DNA of 64,000 nucleotides, taken from Ulva prolifera (lineage: Eukaryota; Chlorophyta; Ulvophyceae; Ulvales; Ulvaceae). Below, piece by piece: positions 35,429-47,320 of this stretch; position 1 is the stretch's first letter; each line of letters begins with the position of its first letter. Both the position numbers and the translations under genes were made by a program. The stretch is from NCBI GenBank assembly GCA_023078555.1, contig CM041203.1, positions 3,639,981-3,703,980 on the forward strand, written 5' to 3'. The notes beneath the pieces are model-generated. The model searched no databases. It saw only the letters and a list, made by a program, of their open reading frames with translations, and had not been told where the DNA came from.

Positions 35429-38128
35429 CATGGTCTCAGGTACATGTGGCGTAGTCTAGCTATGAAGTGACAGCAAGTAATCATGCAGCACGTTGCAGGG
35501 CCGGCCCACGTGGCACTTGGTGAGAGAGAGGACGCAGGGCTTTCTGTACGAGATGTGCACCAAATCGATCTGATGTGTACGGCTATGTAATCATGCATAC
35601 ATCTATACAAGACGTCCTCATTGTACCTCCGAGATGAATTGTGTGTGGGCTTGCGCCTCCATGGGATGTGGAATATTCTTTGTGCTGATCGCCGCGCCCG
35701 CACAGCATGCCATTTCAGGTAGTGGTGCATTGCTTGATGTGGACTGTGTTTGTCCAGTCTGCAGTTTGGTGTGTTATACAAGGACAGAGTGCGAGAGGCA
35801 GGTACACTGCAGAACAGCGAACAGCTCGTGACCAGGGTCCTCTACCCAGCACAACGCACCCTGTGGGAAGCCAGAGCTCCCCTGTGCAAGCTTGTCTAGG
35901 TTGTGATGGCGAGAGCACAGCAGATCACTGGAATTTTGCTGTGAGTCTGTGGGCAGATCGTAGGAGGGCTGTCTGGTTCGCTGAATATAGGATGTGTGTG
36001 TTGCAAGGACAAAGCGAGCGAGGCAGGTAGCACCGCGGGCAACAACCATAGGATGCGTGTGTCTCAATGTCAGATGATCTTTGACTGGCAGTTGACAGAT
36101 GAGATTTGCATACCGTTTATGTGTATCTGGGTGCTGTTCATAGGAGTGATCAGTAGGCCGAGAGAGTAGAGTGTTGCAGATCTTGTTTGCTGATTGACTT
36201 GTGATCGTAGTAGCTCATGGAGACAGCCTTGCCACAGGTACGACACCTGGCATACTTTGTCTGTAACTTTGACTGGCAATTGAGAGGTCTTGAGTGCTGA
36301 TTGACTTGTGATCATAGCAGCTCACAGACACAATCTCGCCACGCAATCGAGCCACAGCCAGCGTCCCTGCAGAACAAGCAACCCCCCTACACCGGCACCA
36401 GGCAAAGCACATCCGTGACGTCCCGCATTAGCAGAACCCAGCGCGCCCACACCGACACAAACAAATTCCAAGTCCCCAACACGCTCACCTGGCCACACGT
36501 GCAAACACACCTGCACAGCCACCCGCAAACACATCCAGCCGCCGAGGCTGATACCATATGTGTACATACCTCATGAAAGTCGCAATTGAATTGCACATGT
36601 TGTGGTTGTGTGATGTGATGCATAGGCAGTTTGTTCAAGTGGCTGTGGCTCTGTGAAATTTGCATGTGACATGAGGTCGAGGAGGTCAGAATTTCAGGTG
36701 TTCTTCAGGCACTATAGCTAGCAGGTGCATGAGGTCTCAGGCCTGCAGCAGCCCATGCGTGAACAAGCTGCCCGACTGCTACCTACTGACACCCGCATCG
36801 CAGTTGCAACATTAACACGGATCGATCAGCCCCACAAGGAACATGAAGAGAAGGCGCGGTGAGATGGATCTGCGTGGGAACCTGTCACCTGTCATGACAC
36901 GCAATCTGTGGCAGATCGAATCGCCGCCGGACGAAGGCGGCCGATCACAGCACTTCTGAACCGAATACTGCGAATACATGCCGCCAAGGGTGCGCACCCC
37001 ACTGCGCCAGGAGAAGATTTTACTTATGATACAGAGTTGACTGTGTATGGTACCAGGTCCTTGACACGCCGTCAGGTGATTCCTCAGGATTGCTTTGCTT
37101 GCTGCTCTCGTCACCTGTACACGTGTCTCTGATATCGATCGCTAGTACTGCAAGGATGTTCGGGTGATAGCGTCTGCAACCTCAGTGATGGAGTATAATT
37201 GATCCGTGTTAATAGGAAGTGTCGTTGCTCTGGTGTGTAACAGCTTTCTGCTTCCCTGAGCTAGCTGCGCTTCTCTTGGCAACCTCTGTCTCTGCTGCAA
37301 ATCCCCAGGGATGCAGGCACCGAAATAAAACTGGAAAATTGAAGACTTCAGGTATGAAAATATGCATGATTCGGTCTGCTGTAACATAGTGTTCGTAGCA
37401 CATTGAGTTTCACTGCGGCACTTGCCAAATGATCCGTAGGGGCCCGCATCCCATGGTTGTGCACGCACAAGCTATGCCAGGACACTCAGTATGATCAGCG
37501 TATCATAGTGATGCACATTGATGCGCCAGTTGCGCACGGACTTGCGCACGGACTTGCGGTGCTGTCGATCCCATCGCAAACCGCGTCGCTGTCGCGCGCT
37601 TGCTGGTGACACTCTTGCGGCCAGGCAATGTATCGATCATACGTGAACCTCAAGCAGCGAAGGTATATGCGTAGCCCTCGACGTGACCTAATTGTGAAGT
37701 TCTAGATGCCACTGATGTACGCAATGGCATGATTTCTGGGCTGCGACAGACCCCGATAATTTCTGGCGTACTTTACAACCATGGAAAGGACTCTCATGCA
37801 GCCAATGTTGTGTCAACGCTATTTACTTCATGTCTCAGCGTTTGCTGCATAGCACAAGTACTGCAGCTGGGGCGCCATCACCGGGTTCGGCCGGCTCAGC
37901 TGCTGTTTCAAGTGTAGATGCTGTTTGAATGCTGCATCCGTCTCTTCGCCAGGCCATCCGCCTACATCATTCACAATCAGGTCGTGTGCAGGTTCTCTTC
38001 AACTATGTCTCCCCATCACTAGATTCAGACGCAGATGGCGAGCCGCGCGGATAGACCACGCGAACCACCTGGTACGTCTCCATCGAGCTGAAGGCAGCAT
38101 CGTCTAGCTGGCGGATACGTGTGTCGCC
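35429..38128. other. Gene-poor stretch with diverged short duplications
   Basis: No gene was recognised. GTGTTATACAAGGACAGAG (about 35769) and GTGTTGCAAGGACAAAGCG (about 35998) begin two diverged copies of one segment ending in AGGCAGGTA. CTTTGACTGGCA occurs at about 36070 and 36267. A 30-base near-identical pair lies at 36188 and 36295 (listed separately). GCGCACGGACTT is doubled near 37540. From 36.6 to 38.1 kb I see only non-coding-looking sequence and the presumed promoter of the START-like gene. Confidence 0.4.
36188..36324. repeat. Near-identical 30-bp direct repeat
   Basis: TGCTGATTGACTTGTGATC begins both copies (36188-36217 and 36295-36324), which differ at two positions and sit 107 bp apart. 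Together with the paired CTTTGACTGGCA words, this suggests an old tandem duplication of a unit larger than 100 bp. Confidence 0.8.
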
Positions 38129-40636
38129 GTGATCTCAATGCAGTTTTCGGGTCCTCTCTTCCTCGTCAGCAATGTCCATGTGCGCCGGCCTGCAGACGCT
38201 GCAGCGGAGAACCGGTTCGCTAGAGCATCTGAGAAAGGGGAGACAGTTCGTCAGAGCATTTCTCTATCTAACCTCGCGGGACTGAGGAACGTCGTCTGCC
38301 AGTCCTCGACCGACCGTGGATCGCCGCTGCTAAACCCTTCATCACCCCTGCTTACACCTGACGACACGTGTGAGACCACAGCCGTCACCCCTCGCATCCA
38401 CGGACCCCTCTTTGAACGCAGCCCGAGTGCACCTCCTGAATCATTTTGCTCGGGCGCTCGCGGCTGGGAACTGCCTGCTATCTCGCCCAATGCGGCCAGT
38501 ATACCCCTGCGTTCCCATGCCATCCTCAGTGAGCCACCAGGAAGCACGACCCCCGCAGAAGCATTCTCGCCCGGCACGGTTACCCCAAGGCCATCCACTG
38601 CTGGAGCTCCAGCTTATTCAGAGTCCTGGGGCTTTGGTGGAGCCATGTCCAACCTCGCCGCCAGCCCATCCTTGAGCCATGCTGTCTGGGCATGGCTTGG
38701 CGGCCACCCCGCGATCGCTGCTGACGCCGCTTCCGCACCCCTCCCTCCTAGTTCGCCACCGCCGCATCTCGTACGGTCTGCAAGCGAGGCGCCACCTCGA
38801 GGCACAACACCACGCAGCCAGGGGCCATTTGGTACAGCTGACATCCCGGTGGCACGCTATCATGCGCCTCCGCCCGGCTGCCACGAGAACTTCTGGCCGC
38901 AGACTCCGCCCGTTTGCGCTGGCTCCGCTCCGGGAACCCCAGCCGAGCTGCCACTGCCTGGCCTCGGCTCGCTGCGTTGCCAGTCGTCCTGCACCCCTCG
39001 CTCACAGCCGATCGACTGTGTCGTTGGCGGCACCTGCGAAAGTGTCTGCCCTCCACATGACAGCCTGCTGCCGCAGAGCCCGGGGCTATCCTGCCGCACT
39101 CGGGGCCCACAAGACATACTGCCGCGCCCACAGTCCGCCCCCAGCGGCTCCCCATTCGCGGGCCTTCCCGCCTCGCCAAGCGCAGGCCTATGGGCAGCAA
39201 GGCAGTGGGCGTCACTGTCTCAAGCAGTCCGTGGCGTCACCAGCGTCGAGTCCGCGTCAATGGTGTCCGAACCAGCGGTCACTCCGAGGCGCCCGTCCTC
39301 GATTGTGAAACCATTACAGAGCTACCCTTTGGCCATAGTGGACTTCGAGGGGCTGTTAGTTTGGGCGGAGGCGGTAGGGGCTAATGAGGCTAGGCCCAGC
39401 GGGGTGAGCGTGGCGCCACCGTCAATGTTCACTTCGCTCGTGTCCGCGGTGTTCGGCCAGGAACCCGCAGCAGCTGCAGAAGCACCAGCGGCACCGGTGG
39501 ACGCTGGCCGCAGCCCAGCGGGCGTGTTTCAGATGCCGGAGGGTGCCCGGGAGGGCAACAGCTCCACGGCAGAGATCATACAGCACGTTCCGGACCGCAT
39601 GATGCATGAGCTCGGGGCGATATTTGATGAGGCGTGGGCTGTGAGGGACAGTAGGTCATCTGTCGTCGGAGTCGGGGAGGGTTCCCTGTTGGGGCCAGCC
39701 TCACGTGGAGCGGCAGGCTGCACTGTGGAGCGCATGTGGAGCCACAACGACCGCACGCTGAACGTGAGCTTTGTGCTGGACCGGCATCACCTGCGAGACG
39801 GGCTCTTCGCATACCGGTCTCGCCTGCGGATGTACGGCTCGTGCCCTGGAAACGCGTGCACTTTCTTGTTGCGCGATGACGTGATTCGGTCTGGCAACCC
39901 CAGCATGCTGATGTATGATCGCCTGGACATGCCAGCGGGTGAATGTGGCGGCGAGGGGCCGCCACACATGGCCTGCACCGGGTATCCAGAGAGCGGTATC
40001 TTGCACAGCTGCTTCAGTATGCCTGGATTCCTCAAGACCCGGCAGTATATTGCATGCCGGCGTGTCTGGAAATGGGATGATAAATCACAGTGTTTGATTG
40101 TGAGCATTCCGTTTGCACACCCGGACGTCAAGGAGCTGTGCAAGGGGAAAGGCAGCTTGGCGGAAGACTACAGAATGGGTTATATTGTCAGGTTTTTTCC
40201 GCTGACAAAGTGTGGTGACTTCAGTGCTTTTCGATATTCAGTCAATCAGGTCCAGTTAGATACATGCCTGTCGCAGAGGAGATCAAGGCCTCCTGTGTCA
40301 TGCAGGCCATTCACAGATGAGGAGGGGGCTGGAGCAGAAATATGCACAGTCTGCTATGAAAACTTTGGCGTGGTGCCGTTTGTTGCCAACGGCTTAGCTC
40401 AAGCTACCCTTTGGAGTACATCCAAGACTTTTGTATCTCACTTTCGAAAGTTTGAAGAGGCCATTGCAATGGCTGGATCCTCGGGCGATGTGATGGCCAC
40501 CTTTCAAGAGGTGCAAGCGGTGCATGCTAACAGCTCCACAAGGAAACGCAGTGTATCACGAAAAATATCATTGTGTGTACTTGGGTCCATTGGGTCAGGC
40601 CTCTTAGGGATGAGAATGTGTAGAGGCGGGAGATGA
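38129..40636 (+). CDS. Large protein with C-terminal START-like domain
   Basis: A single open exon of 835 codons, very long for this window, runs from ATG at 38129 to the stop at 40634-40636. Residues 1 to about 400 are Ser/Pro/Ala-rich and probably disordered, with many Ser-Pro and Thr-Pro sites (for example SPSAPPES, TPRPSTAG). From about residue 400 the sequence folds: PLAIVDFEGLLVWAEAV, then a beta-rich C-terminal part with RTLNVSFVLDRHHLRDGLF, FLKTRQYIACRRVWKWDD, QCLIVSIPFAHPDV and YRMGYIVRFFPLTKCGDFSA. The order R-x-Y-hydrophobic-RVW, then S-hydrophobic-P...HP, then a Tyr/Ile strand matches the middle of START lipid-binding domains. This assignment is by pattern and only moderately sure. 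A short hydrophobic tail (CVLGSIGSGLLGM) ends the protein. Upstream exons cannot be excluded. Confidence 0.5.
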   Translation: MISMQFSGPLFLVSNVHVRRPADAAAENRFARASEKGETVRQSISLSNLAGLRNVVCQSSTDRGSPLLNPSSPLLTPDDTCETTAVTPRIHGPLFERSPSAPPESFCSGARGWELPAISPNAASIPLRSHAILSEPPGSTTPAEAFSPGTVTPRPSTAGAPAYSESWGFGGAMSNLAASPSLSHAVWAWLGGHPAIAADAASAPLPPSSPPPHLVRSASEAPPRGTTPRSQGPFGTADIPVARYHAPPPGCHENFWPQTPPVCAGSAPGTPAELPLPGLGSLRCQSSCTPRSQPIDCVVGGTCESVCPPHDSLLPQSPGLSCRTRGPQDILPRPQSAPSGSPFAGLPASPSAGLWAARQWASLSQAVRGVTSVESASMVSEPAVTPRRPSSIVKPLQSYPLAIVDFEGLLVWAEAVGANEARPSGVSVAPPSMFTSLVSAVFGQEPAAAAEAPAAPVDAGRSPAGVFQMPEGAREGNSSTAEIIQHVPDRMMHELGAIFDEAWAVRDSRSSVVGVGEGSLLGPASRGAAGCTVERMWSHNDRTLNVSFVLDRHHLRDGLFAYRSRLRMYGSCPGNACTFLLRDDVIRSGNPSMLMYDRLDMPAGECGGEGPPHMACTGYPESGILHSCFSMPGFLKTRQYIACRRVWKWDDKSQCLIVSIPFAHPDVKELCKGKGSLAEDYRMGYIVRFFPLTKCGDFSAFRYSVNQVQLDTCLSQRRSRPPVSCRPFTDEEGAGAEICTVCYENFGVVPFVANGLAQATLWSTSKTFVSHFRKFEEAIAMAGSSGDVMATFQEVQAVHANSSTRKRSVSRKISLCVLGSIGSGLLGMRMCRGGR

Positions 40637-40911
40637 TCTATAGCAGTGCGGCCACCATCAATATTATTGCCTTCCTTTGACAGTCAGAGTTAGCATGTGC
40701 ACGAGTATATATGAGGCGGCAATGAGTTGATAGTCCAAGGCTGAATTAGCTTGAAGTGGTTCCTATGTGCAGCGAGTGTGCTTGGAGCATCGCAGCATGA
40801 GCATGAGCTGCTTGCACACTTCATAGACATAGTGTATACAACAGCGCATGCACTGTCTAGATCTTGATCCTCATGGGAGCATGAACGATCTACGTGCCTT
40901 AACCCACAGTC
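40637..40911. other. Tail-to-tail spacer
   Basis: About 275 bases separate the stops of the START-like gene and the unrecognised minus-strand gene. Nothing notable was seen. Confidence 0.4.
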
Positions 40912-43900
40912 CTAGGCTGAGAGCTGCTGCACCACATGATCCTTGTTGCTTGTCAAAAATGCTGGCCATGTGTTGGCCAGTTTCCTAATCACCTGAACAG
41001 AGTCCTCTTCCACATGCCCAATGTCTGTCTGCTGCAATTCTGGTCTAGTTGACAGTGCACAAACCAAGTCGAACGGTGTTGCTGCATCCATGAGGCGTTT
41101 GCTCAGTCCAGGCCACGCCTGCTCCACTCCACAACCTTCCTCGCAGTGTGGATGATGGAATGCTGGTCCGGGCGCCACCAGGTCTAGATTGTGTACCCGC
41201 TGTTCCCTGAACCAAGTCCAACCAGGATTGTTCATATCACTGTTCAGCCCACCTCCCAAGGTCGCCGCATGAACATCACCCTCCCAGAATGCGGGCGTCA
41301 TTGCCAGAGAGGCAAAATCGGTCGCTGAACATGCTTGCAAGGTGACCTTGAAAGCCAGACGCCAGCATGTTCTTCCTAAATGGCTGTCACAAAGATGCAA
41401 TCCGCGCTTGGCATCTTGATGTTGGTCTGCATCACTCGTGCACTGTTGATGCCGGAGCATAAGTTTCTATCGGGCACGAGGGGTACGGGAACCGTACCGC
41501 GGACCACATGTGGCTGTGACAGCCACCACATGGTTGAACAAAAGTGGTATGCATCATGAACCTTCTGCCGCCTCCACGCCAAAGTTAATGGTTTCTCTAT
41601 GAGCAGTTCACTCAATGTCTCTGCCACGCTCGCAACAACTCCCGATAACACACTCTCAGCCATCGCAACTGACAGTGTTTGAATAAGCCTGCAGTGGGCC
41701 AGCTGATGATGCAACATTGAATGCACAGTTGGTACAGGTCCATCCAATTCGGGGAAAAGGCGCAGACTTTTGTAGCAGTGAATGCAGGACGCAACGCAGG
41801 TGCATCAATGGTGCTGAAGGCAGGCAGCCAGTCACAGCCCATCGCAATCGTGTCCAAGAAATGTCATGGTATGCCCGAGCGACGGTGTCGTCTATAATTG
41901 CCACAAGGCGCCGCGTCAGCAGCTCCTCTGACGTGTATATAATTCTGTCGAGTGATCTGAGCATATGCGCTGTCTGACCGAGGTGACCACACTCATCGCC
42001 ACCTGCCTGCCAAGTCATCTGCATCATTTGCTGGCTCAACACCATGCTCCTGATACGCCTCCGCAGGCACAGTAGTGCAGACAGGGCCATCAAGGGTCGC
42101 CCGCCGTGGCTGCTGCTACGCCACTTCGTCAGATCTTGTAGTATACCCATCAGGTGCATCGCTTCAGTGATGCAGACGGGGATCAGCAACCTCTGCATAC
42201 ATCTGGCCGACATCAGGTTGAGGAAGTGGGGGCTTGCAGTCGCGAAATAGCAACGTGAAGGACTGACGGGATGTGCAAGCGTAGGCAGCAGTGACAAACC
42301 TGGACAAAACGTGGCAGGCGGATCATTCTGTCAATGAAATCTGCAAGTACCATGATTGCTTGGTAATGTGTGCTGAGCAGCTGCCGAGGGCGGCCAAATA
42401 GACGAGGATCTGAGTTGCCAAACAGCCGTTGAACTGACAGTGGTTGATGCGGCTCTTTCGGCCATACATCCACCTCAACTCGCCTGGTCCACACCGTTCT
42501 GCTGCGTGATTCATTCAAAGCCCTCTGCAATACCAACTTATCGCTGTCATTGTTTCAAATCATCTATGACGAGGTGGCTTGGAAACATTGACAGCTAGTG
42601 TTGGCTGCTACACCGACACGAGTCCAGGTGCCTGACCAACATGAACAGCACGCGGGGTGCCATCAGGCGGCAGACACACCTCCACAGCCCCAGAGACTGT
42701 CGCCTGAATAAGCTCGTGTACACGGCTGGCCCGTCTAGAAGCTTCTGAATCTAGGCTTCGAGCATCGTCCGCCGACGATCGTTCGCTGCTGCAGCCAGCC
42801 TGAGCAACAAGTCTATGCAAGACTCTAAAGAAGCCAACACCATCAGCATGAATGCATGAGATTGTTCGTAGAATGGACGTTCGTTTGCCAGCCATGTTGG
42901 GATTGCTGTTGATTACCTCGCCATTGTGCCTGTACAATCTCAGGAATTCCCGTTGCTTGATGTCGCTGGAGACTTCTGGAATGAATGCAGGCAAAGAGTG
43001 ATTCGGATTCGCCAGCGCCGAATCCAGCGCATTGGCAAAGCACTTGAGAAATGGCGAAGTGAAAAGCTGGTGATGCACTTGCGACGGAATAGTCGAGTAG
43101 ATGCCACGCAACACAAGCAGTGTCAGCCAGCACCATTGCAGTGCTGCTCTACCCTCCCACTGCAATCATATACCTGTACTTCAGTCATGTCCCAAAGGCT
43201 GTAAGGATTCAAGCCAAAGCTACCAGGCACTTGAACAATGCTCATGAACAACGTTCAAGTCTAGACAGAGATGCACATACCTGCAGATATGTATTCACAG
43301 CTAGTTTAGGTTGTACTTGATGTGGCCCTGCTATTCGAAAGGAGTCGCGATTTAAAGCACCCTGTTCACGAACTGGCACTGGCGCCACCTTTGCGCCAAA
43401 TGGCCTTCGCATAAGTGACTTAGGTTGTTGCTCAGTCTCATCTGGAAGGTTTGAAACGTTGTGCACAGACCCTTCATTGTTGCACGTGATCTGCAGTGGC
43501 CGCAGCTGCTCCTGATACCAGCTGAGGAAATCCTGTGCTCCACGCTGCAATGCATCGCACAGTCAAACATCATTCAACTGGGCTACCCCAATCCAGTCAC
43601 CTTCGCCTGGGGTCCACTGTACAAAAAACAATGGTAGGCAGTGGCACACCATTCCTGGCAGCGCAAAAGCCTCGCATAACACTCTCCATGCATCTTGAGC
43701 TGAAACTAAAAGGGTCAATGCAACACGGCCACATAAAACAATGTCGGTCAGGTTTTCATGCATATGCAGAAAATCTGTAACAGCCCACGCAGCCCCGGAC
43801 ATGTTGTATGGGGAGTCCCGCAGCATGGTGTGAAGCACAGTGGCGGAGTAGTGCAGCAGCTCATGGGCAGCGCAAACTTGACGATCAGCCACGGGACATT

Positions 43901-44168
43901 CGGATTGTTGCTGTAGCGTTGCGGGCTCTGGTGAAACGGTTGATTGAGAATCACAGCTTCTTCTGCGACGGGTGGGCTCCGAGGCAGTACACTGCTCGCC
44001 TTCTCGCTGTAGAGAATCTCTAGCAGTTCTCAAAACGATCTTTGTTCCGGGCAACACAGCGTGGGATAATTTTTCTAGTTGCCCTGTGTTCCACAGAACC
44101 TCGAGCCGCTGGACGCTTGCTTCGAGAGCTTCGAGCCTAGCTGCAAGACGTTTCCCGCCCAAAAGCAT
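40912..44168 (-). CDS. Large unrecognised multi-exon protein
   Basis: Six or so minus-strand coding stretches line up from a likely ATG at 44168 to a stop at 40912. The first (44168-43563) starts with a heptad-like helix (RLEALEASVQRLEVLW). Others include about 43550-43310, 43160-42608 (FLKCFANALDSALANPN and GVGFFRVLHRLVAQAG), 42500-42300 (EPHQPLSVQRLFGNSDPRLF), 42240-41660 (ASPHFLNLMSARCMQRL, LTRRLVAIIDDTVARAY) and 41650-40912. The product would be around 900-1000 residues, mostly helical and hydrophobic-patterned, like a scaffold of HEAT-type or nucleoporin/Mediator-like helices. I recognise no family and infer no function. Exon borders are approximate; two or more genes cannot be excluded, though no promoter-like gap is obvious. 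Confidence 0.5.
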
Positions 44169-46299
44169 GAACCAAATAAGTCTGACACCGGGTAGAGTTT
44201 CTGTAGGTCATGGTATAAGTCGGGAGGTACATCAGAGTGGCGGGCAGATCGGCCAGATCGGCCTCAGCCACAATTGCGCACTGTGAAATTGGCAGCAACG
44301 CAAGCTGAACACCGACTCATGGGATTGGGCATACATGTGCACCAACGGCTTGCTCTAAAGCAGCCGACACGACGGTCCTGGTTTTCTGCGCGTGTACATG
44401 TCGCAGACATGGGCATACCCCATGGGCCATGGGCACATGCACGGTCGGCCCGTCTTTCCCCCCACCCCCCCCGGAAAGGGCCCGACTATCAGGGATTGGC
44501 CTTTGGCCGGAGCATGACAGCGTGCTGCATCATCACTGTATACTTGCGGGGCACACATTGTAGTGTTGATATCACCATGGCGTCACGCTTCTACACAAGA
44601 CAGAACGAGCGTGCACACCTGCGTTGCCACAACTCTTGTACCGCAGCAATTTATGCAAGGCTGATGAGACCTCGAAGTCGATCGCGATACAGTATTGGCT
44701 ATGGTATTGTAGTCTCGACTGCGAAGCATTTCCCGATACACACTGGCGTAGCACGAAGCCCAGTGCTTCATGGTTCAACATCAAGTAGCCCGTATTTCAA
44801 TCTTGGCTAATCCAGGTCAACGCCTGTGAATGCGCAAAGTCACCGAATTTGAGGTCATGTACGCGATTCACCTAGCACAGAAGTCGATAACTCCGTCACT
44901 TGATTACTTAAGATGTGTCTCCGGGTGTCCCGTGAGCGCTTCAAGAATAGGCGCAATGTGGCGGACACCACAAACTGAAAAAAATAAAATCACATCTCGA
45001 TGCACATCCCAGAACAGCAGCATGACCGTAGTCCACAGTTGCTTCTCCCAGGATCACCACAGCATCACTAGCAGTATCCCACCCTTGCATCAGCTAATCA
45101 GCTACATCCCACAGGCTCAAGCGCCCCTGGTGATTGTCCCGAAAGCGCTGCAGCACGCAAAGCAACCTGCGTATGAAAACGTACAATCGCTGCATGTGCC
45201 AGGTAACACACTGTCCAGGCCGTCGACCTGTAGGTGTGGAAAGCACCCGCGCAATTATTTGAGCGAGCCTTGCAGCCGGTGCATTCTCCTGCTTCCCTTC
45301 ATCGCCTTTCCCCCCCGTTTCTCCTCTTCGTTCCTGCCCTTAAAGTCCCAGAAACAGTTTTGTCAGTGGCAGGCCATACGCATGCCATGAGCACGGGCAA
45401 GGAGAAAAAGGATGATGAGCAATGTTCATGTCAGCGAACAGGAAGCAGGCTGAGGATAAGAAGGAAAGTTGCCATTGCTGAAGTCACCAGTTCACGTGCA
45501 GGAGGGTCGTCTGCTGCTGTAATGTGACCTCGTACGTGTTGTGGTGTGTTACTTCCACATACTTCGTGTGAGAGACTGCATGGTACACTCATCAATTCGT
45601 TGACACTTCACATCAACACGTGAAGATGAGCTCAGAAGAATTGCCAAAGCTCCCGCACCATGCATGCGTGTCTGGAATTGTACCTTGTACACTGGCCGTG
45701 TTTGGCTCAGGAATCAGCCTGCTTTGCTTGCTGCATGCATGTGTTCGCAACTGGAGGTTTACCCGGCGAGAATGTCGAGCGTGAAAGCCTTGGGAGAGTC
45801 TAGAGCGGCAAAACAACTAGGATGCATCATCGTGGTCACTTGTGATTTTGGCCACGTGCACGCTGCTGTCATGGTCGACCTTGTCAGTTCTTTGCAGCAG
45901 TAGCTGAGGTTAATGCACAGCGGCTGTTGCCGATAACGTTTTCTACCATTTGCAGCTTGTCCATGCACACAGCAGCCAGACAACAGCATCAGCTGACTGC
46001 ATTCGGACAGATTTAGGGTCACCGCAGCAGCATAGTCTACACTGCACAAAAGATATGATATAGTTCTGAAAGCAAAATGCGATGCACATGCATGCTACTC
46101 ACGGATAGCAGAATTGTAGCAGAGCTTCAGTGCTTCATGGTTGCGCTTGCCATCATGGGCAACAACAAGACACTGAAAGGTAAACTTACAACAACTGTGT
46201 CGCCTGCAGGGTGCGTCATTAATCGCATGACGGTTTACATTGGTGAGAGATGTGAAGTGAAGCATGATACGCGATCGACGTAGTACAGGCTGATGGTGG
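44169..46299. other. Stretch without a secure gene
   Basis: This is the likely promoter of the 40.9-44.2 kb gene plus about 1.8 kb of unexplained sequence. A short frame at 45627-45785 could encode a 52-residue peptide with one hydrophobic helix (VPCTLAVFGSGISLLCLLHA), but nothing supports it beyond that. A C-rich tract lies at about 44458-44473. Confidence 0.3.
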
Positions 46300-47320
46300 T
46301 TAGCGAACTCCTCGTCGGTTCCTGAGTTGATGCATTGCGGCTATACTGGGCTTGACATCTTCTTCCTCCATGTCGTCATCCACGTATTCATCCCAACCAT
46401 GATCATATCGAGACGGATCATGCAAGGGATTGGCTGGCTCAGCAGGTGGTGAGAACTGCTGCGTTGCTCGCCTAGTGCCTCGTTGACTGGTGGGGCGATG
46501 CACAAGCTCGTCAACTTGCACAACTGCTCTTTGATGGCTTCGTCCATTTGTTCCAGAACGCGATGGAGCAGGTTGCTGGATCCCAAGCTTCTCTTGTGCC
46601 ATTGCTTCCAGCTGCCTTGCTACTTTCAATGCCATGTGTGCGTCTTTATTCGTACGGACGGTCCACGAGCTTACGAAGCTTGCGAGACTGGGGTTTTGAG
46701 CAGGGGGAGGTTCTTGCACAGCTTGGCGTTGTGTGCTCTGACCCATGACTTTCGGAGCAAACCTAACCCGCACAGCTGAATTCAATCCCCGTTTTCCTGC
46801 AGCACTCTGACCGCGCTTTCCTCCCCTTGAAGTTGCGGGCTCCCCACGTGGCTTCCCTGCCGATAGCTTCTGCATGGAGTCGACCACAGTTTGACTGCAA
46901 GTCTGAAAACGCCAATCAAATACCTGATCAAGCATTGATGCCGAGAAGCAGGCGTACTTTCCGCGGCTCAGCTTTCATCTTGAGTTTGCCAGAATTGCCT
47001 TGTTTGTTCTTCTTGGCGCTGGGGGCGTTCGCGCGTTTGCCACCCGACTTCTCCGACGCCTGAACAACGCGTGCAGTACATGAGCCAACAGAATGACGAC
47101 ACTAGATAAAAACGGTCGATACGTAAAATTACAGTTGTGTTGTCTACAATACGTTTCGATGGCCGGAACTGTGCGGAGAGATCATCCACCAACGAAAGCA
47201 AACGCCTCGCCTAACCCAGCACTCTCTTTGTCACCACTGGTCTTACGCTGAGGAGCGGCGACAGACCTTGCTTTTCTTCTGTACGTCGTTCCGCGTCTTT
47301 ATCAAGTCATCGAGTGACAT
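46300..47320 (-). CDS. Basic protein with N-terminal UAP56-binding motif
   Basis: Three exons join in phase: 47320-47267, 47059-46958 and 46912-46300, giving about 256 residues. The first exon encodes only 18 residues, MSLDDLIKTRNDVQKKSK, and opens with the (M)SLDD[IL]IK UAP56-binding motif. That motif is used by mRNA export adaptors such as ALY/REF, UIF and CHTOP to contact the DEAD-box helicase UAP56/Sub2. The second exon is Lys-rich (KRANAPSAKKNK). The third is basic and disordered, with GKPRGEPATSRGGKRG and RVRFAPKVMG, and ends in an acidic patch and a basic tail (YVDDDMEEEDV, LRNRRGVR). No RRM domain is present, so ALY itself is unlikely; a UIF/UIEF-like nuclear export adaptor is inferred. 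The RFAPK segment is also reminiscent of Pol III subunit RPC4, but its C-terminal domain is missing. Confidence 0.5.

Noticed and set aside
35305-35781. 158-codon minus-strand frame starting in the rRNA fragment
   Set aside because: It overlaps 18S sequence antisense and has no protein features.
38679-39308. Other-frame open stretches of 150-210 codons inside the START-like gene
   Set aside because: They overlap the Ser/Pro-rich part of the 835-codon frame and result from its base composition.
46300-46935. RNA polymerase III subunit RPC4, suggested by RVRFAPKV
   Set aside because: The conserved C-terminal RPC4 domain is absent and the first exon carries a UAP56-binding motif instead.
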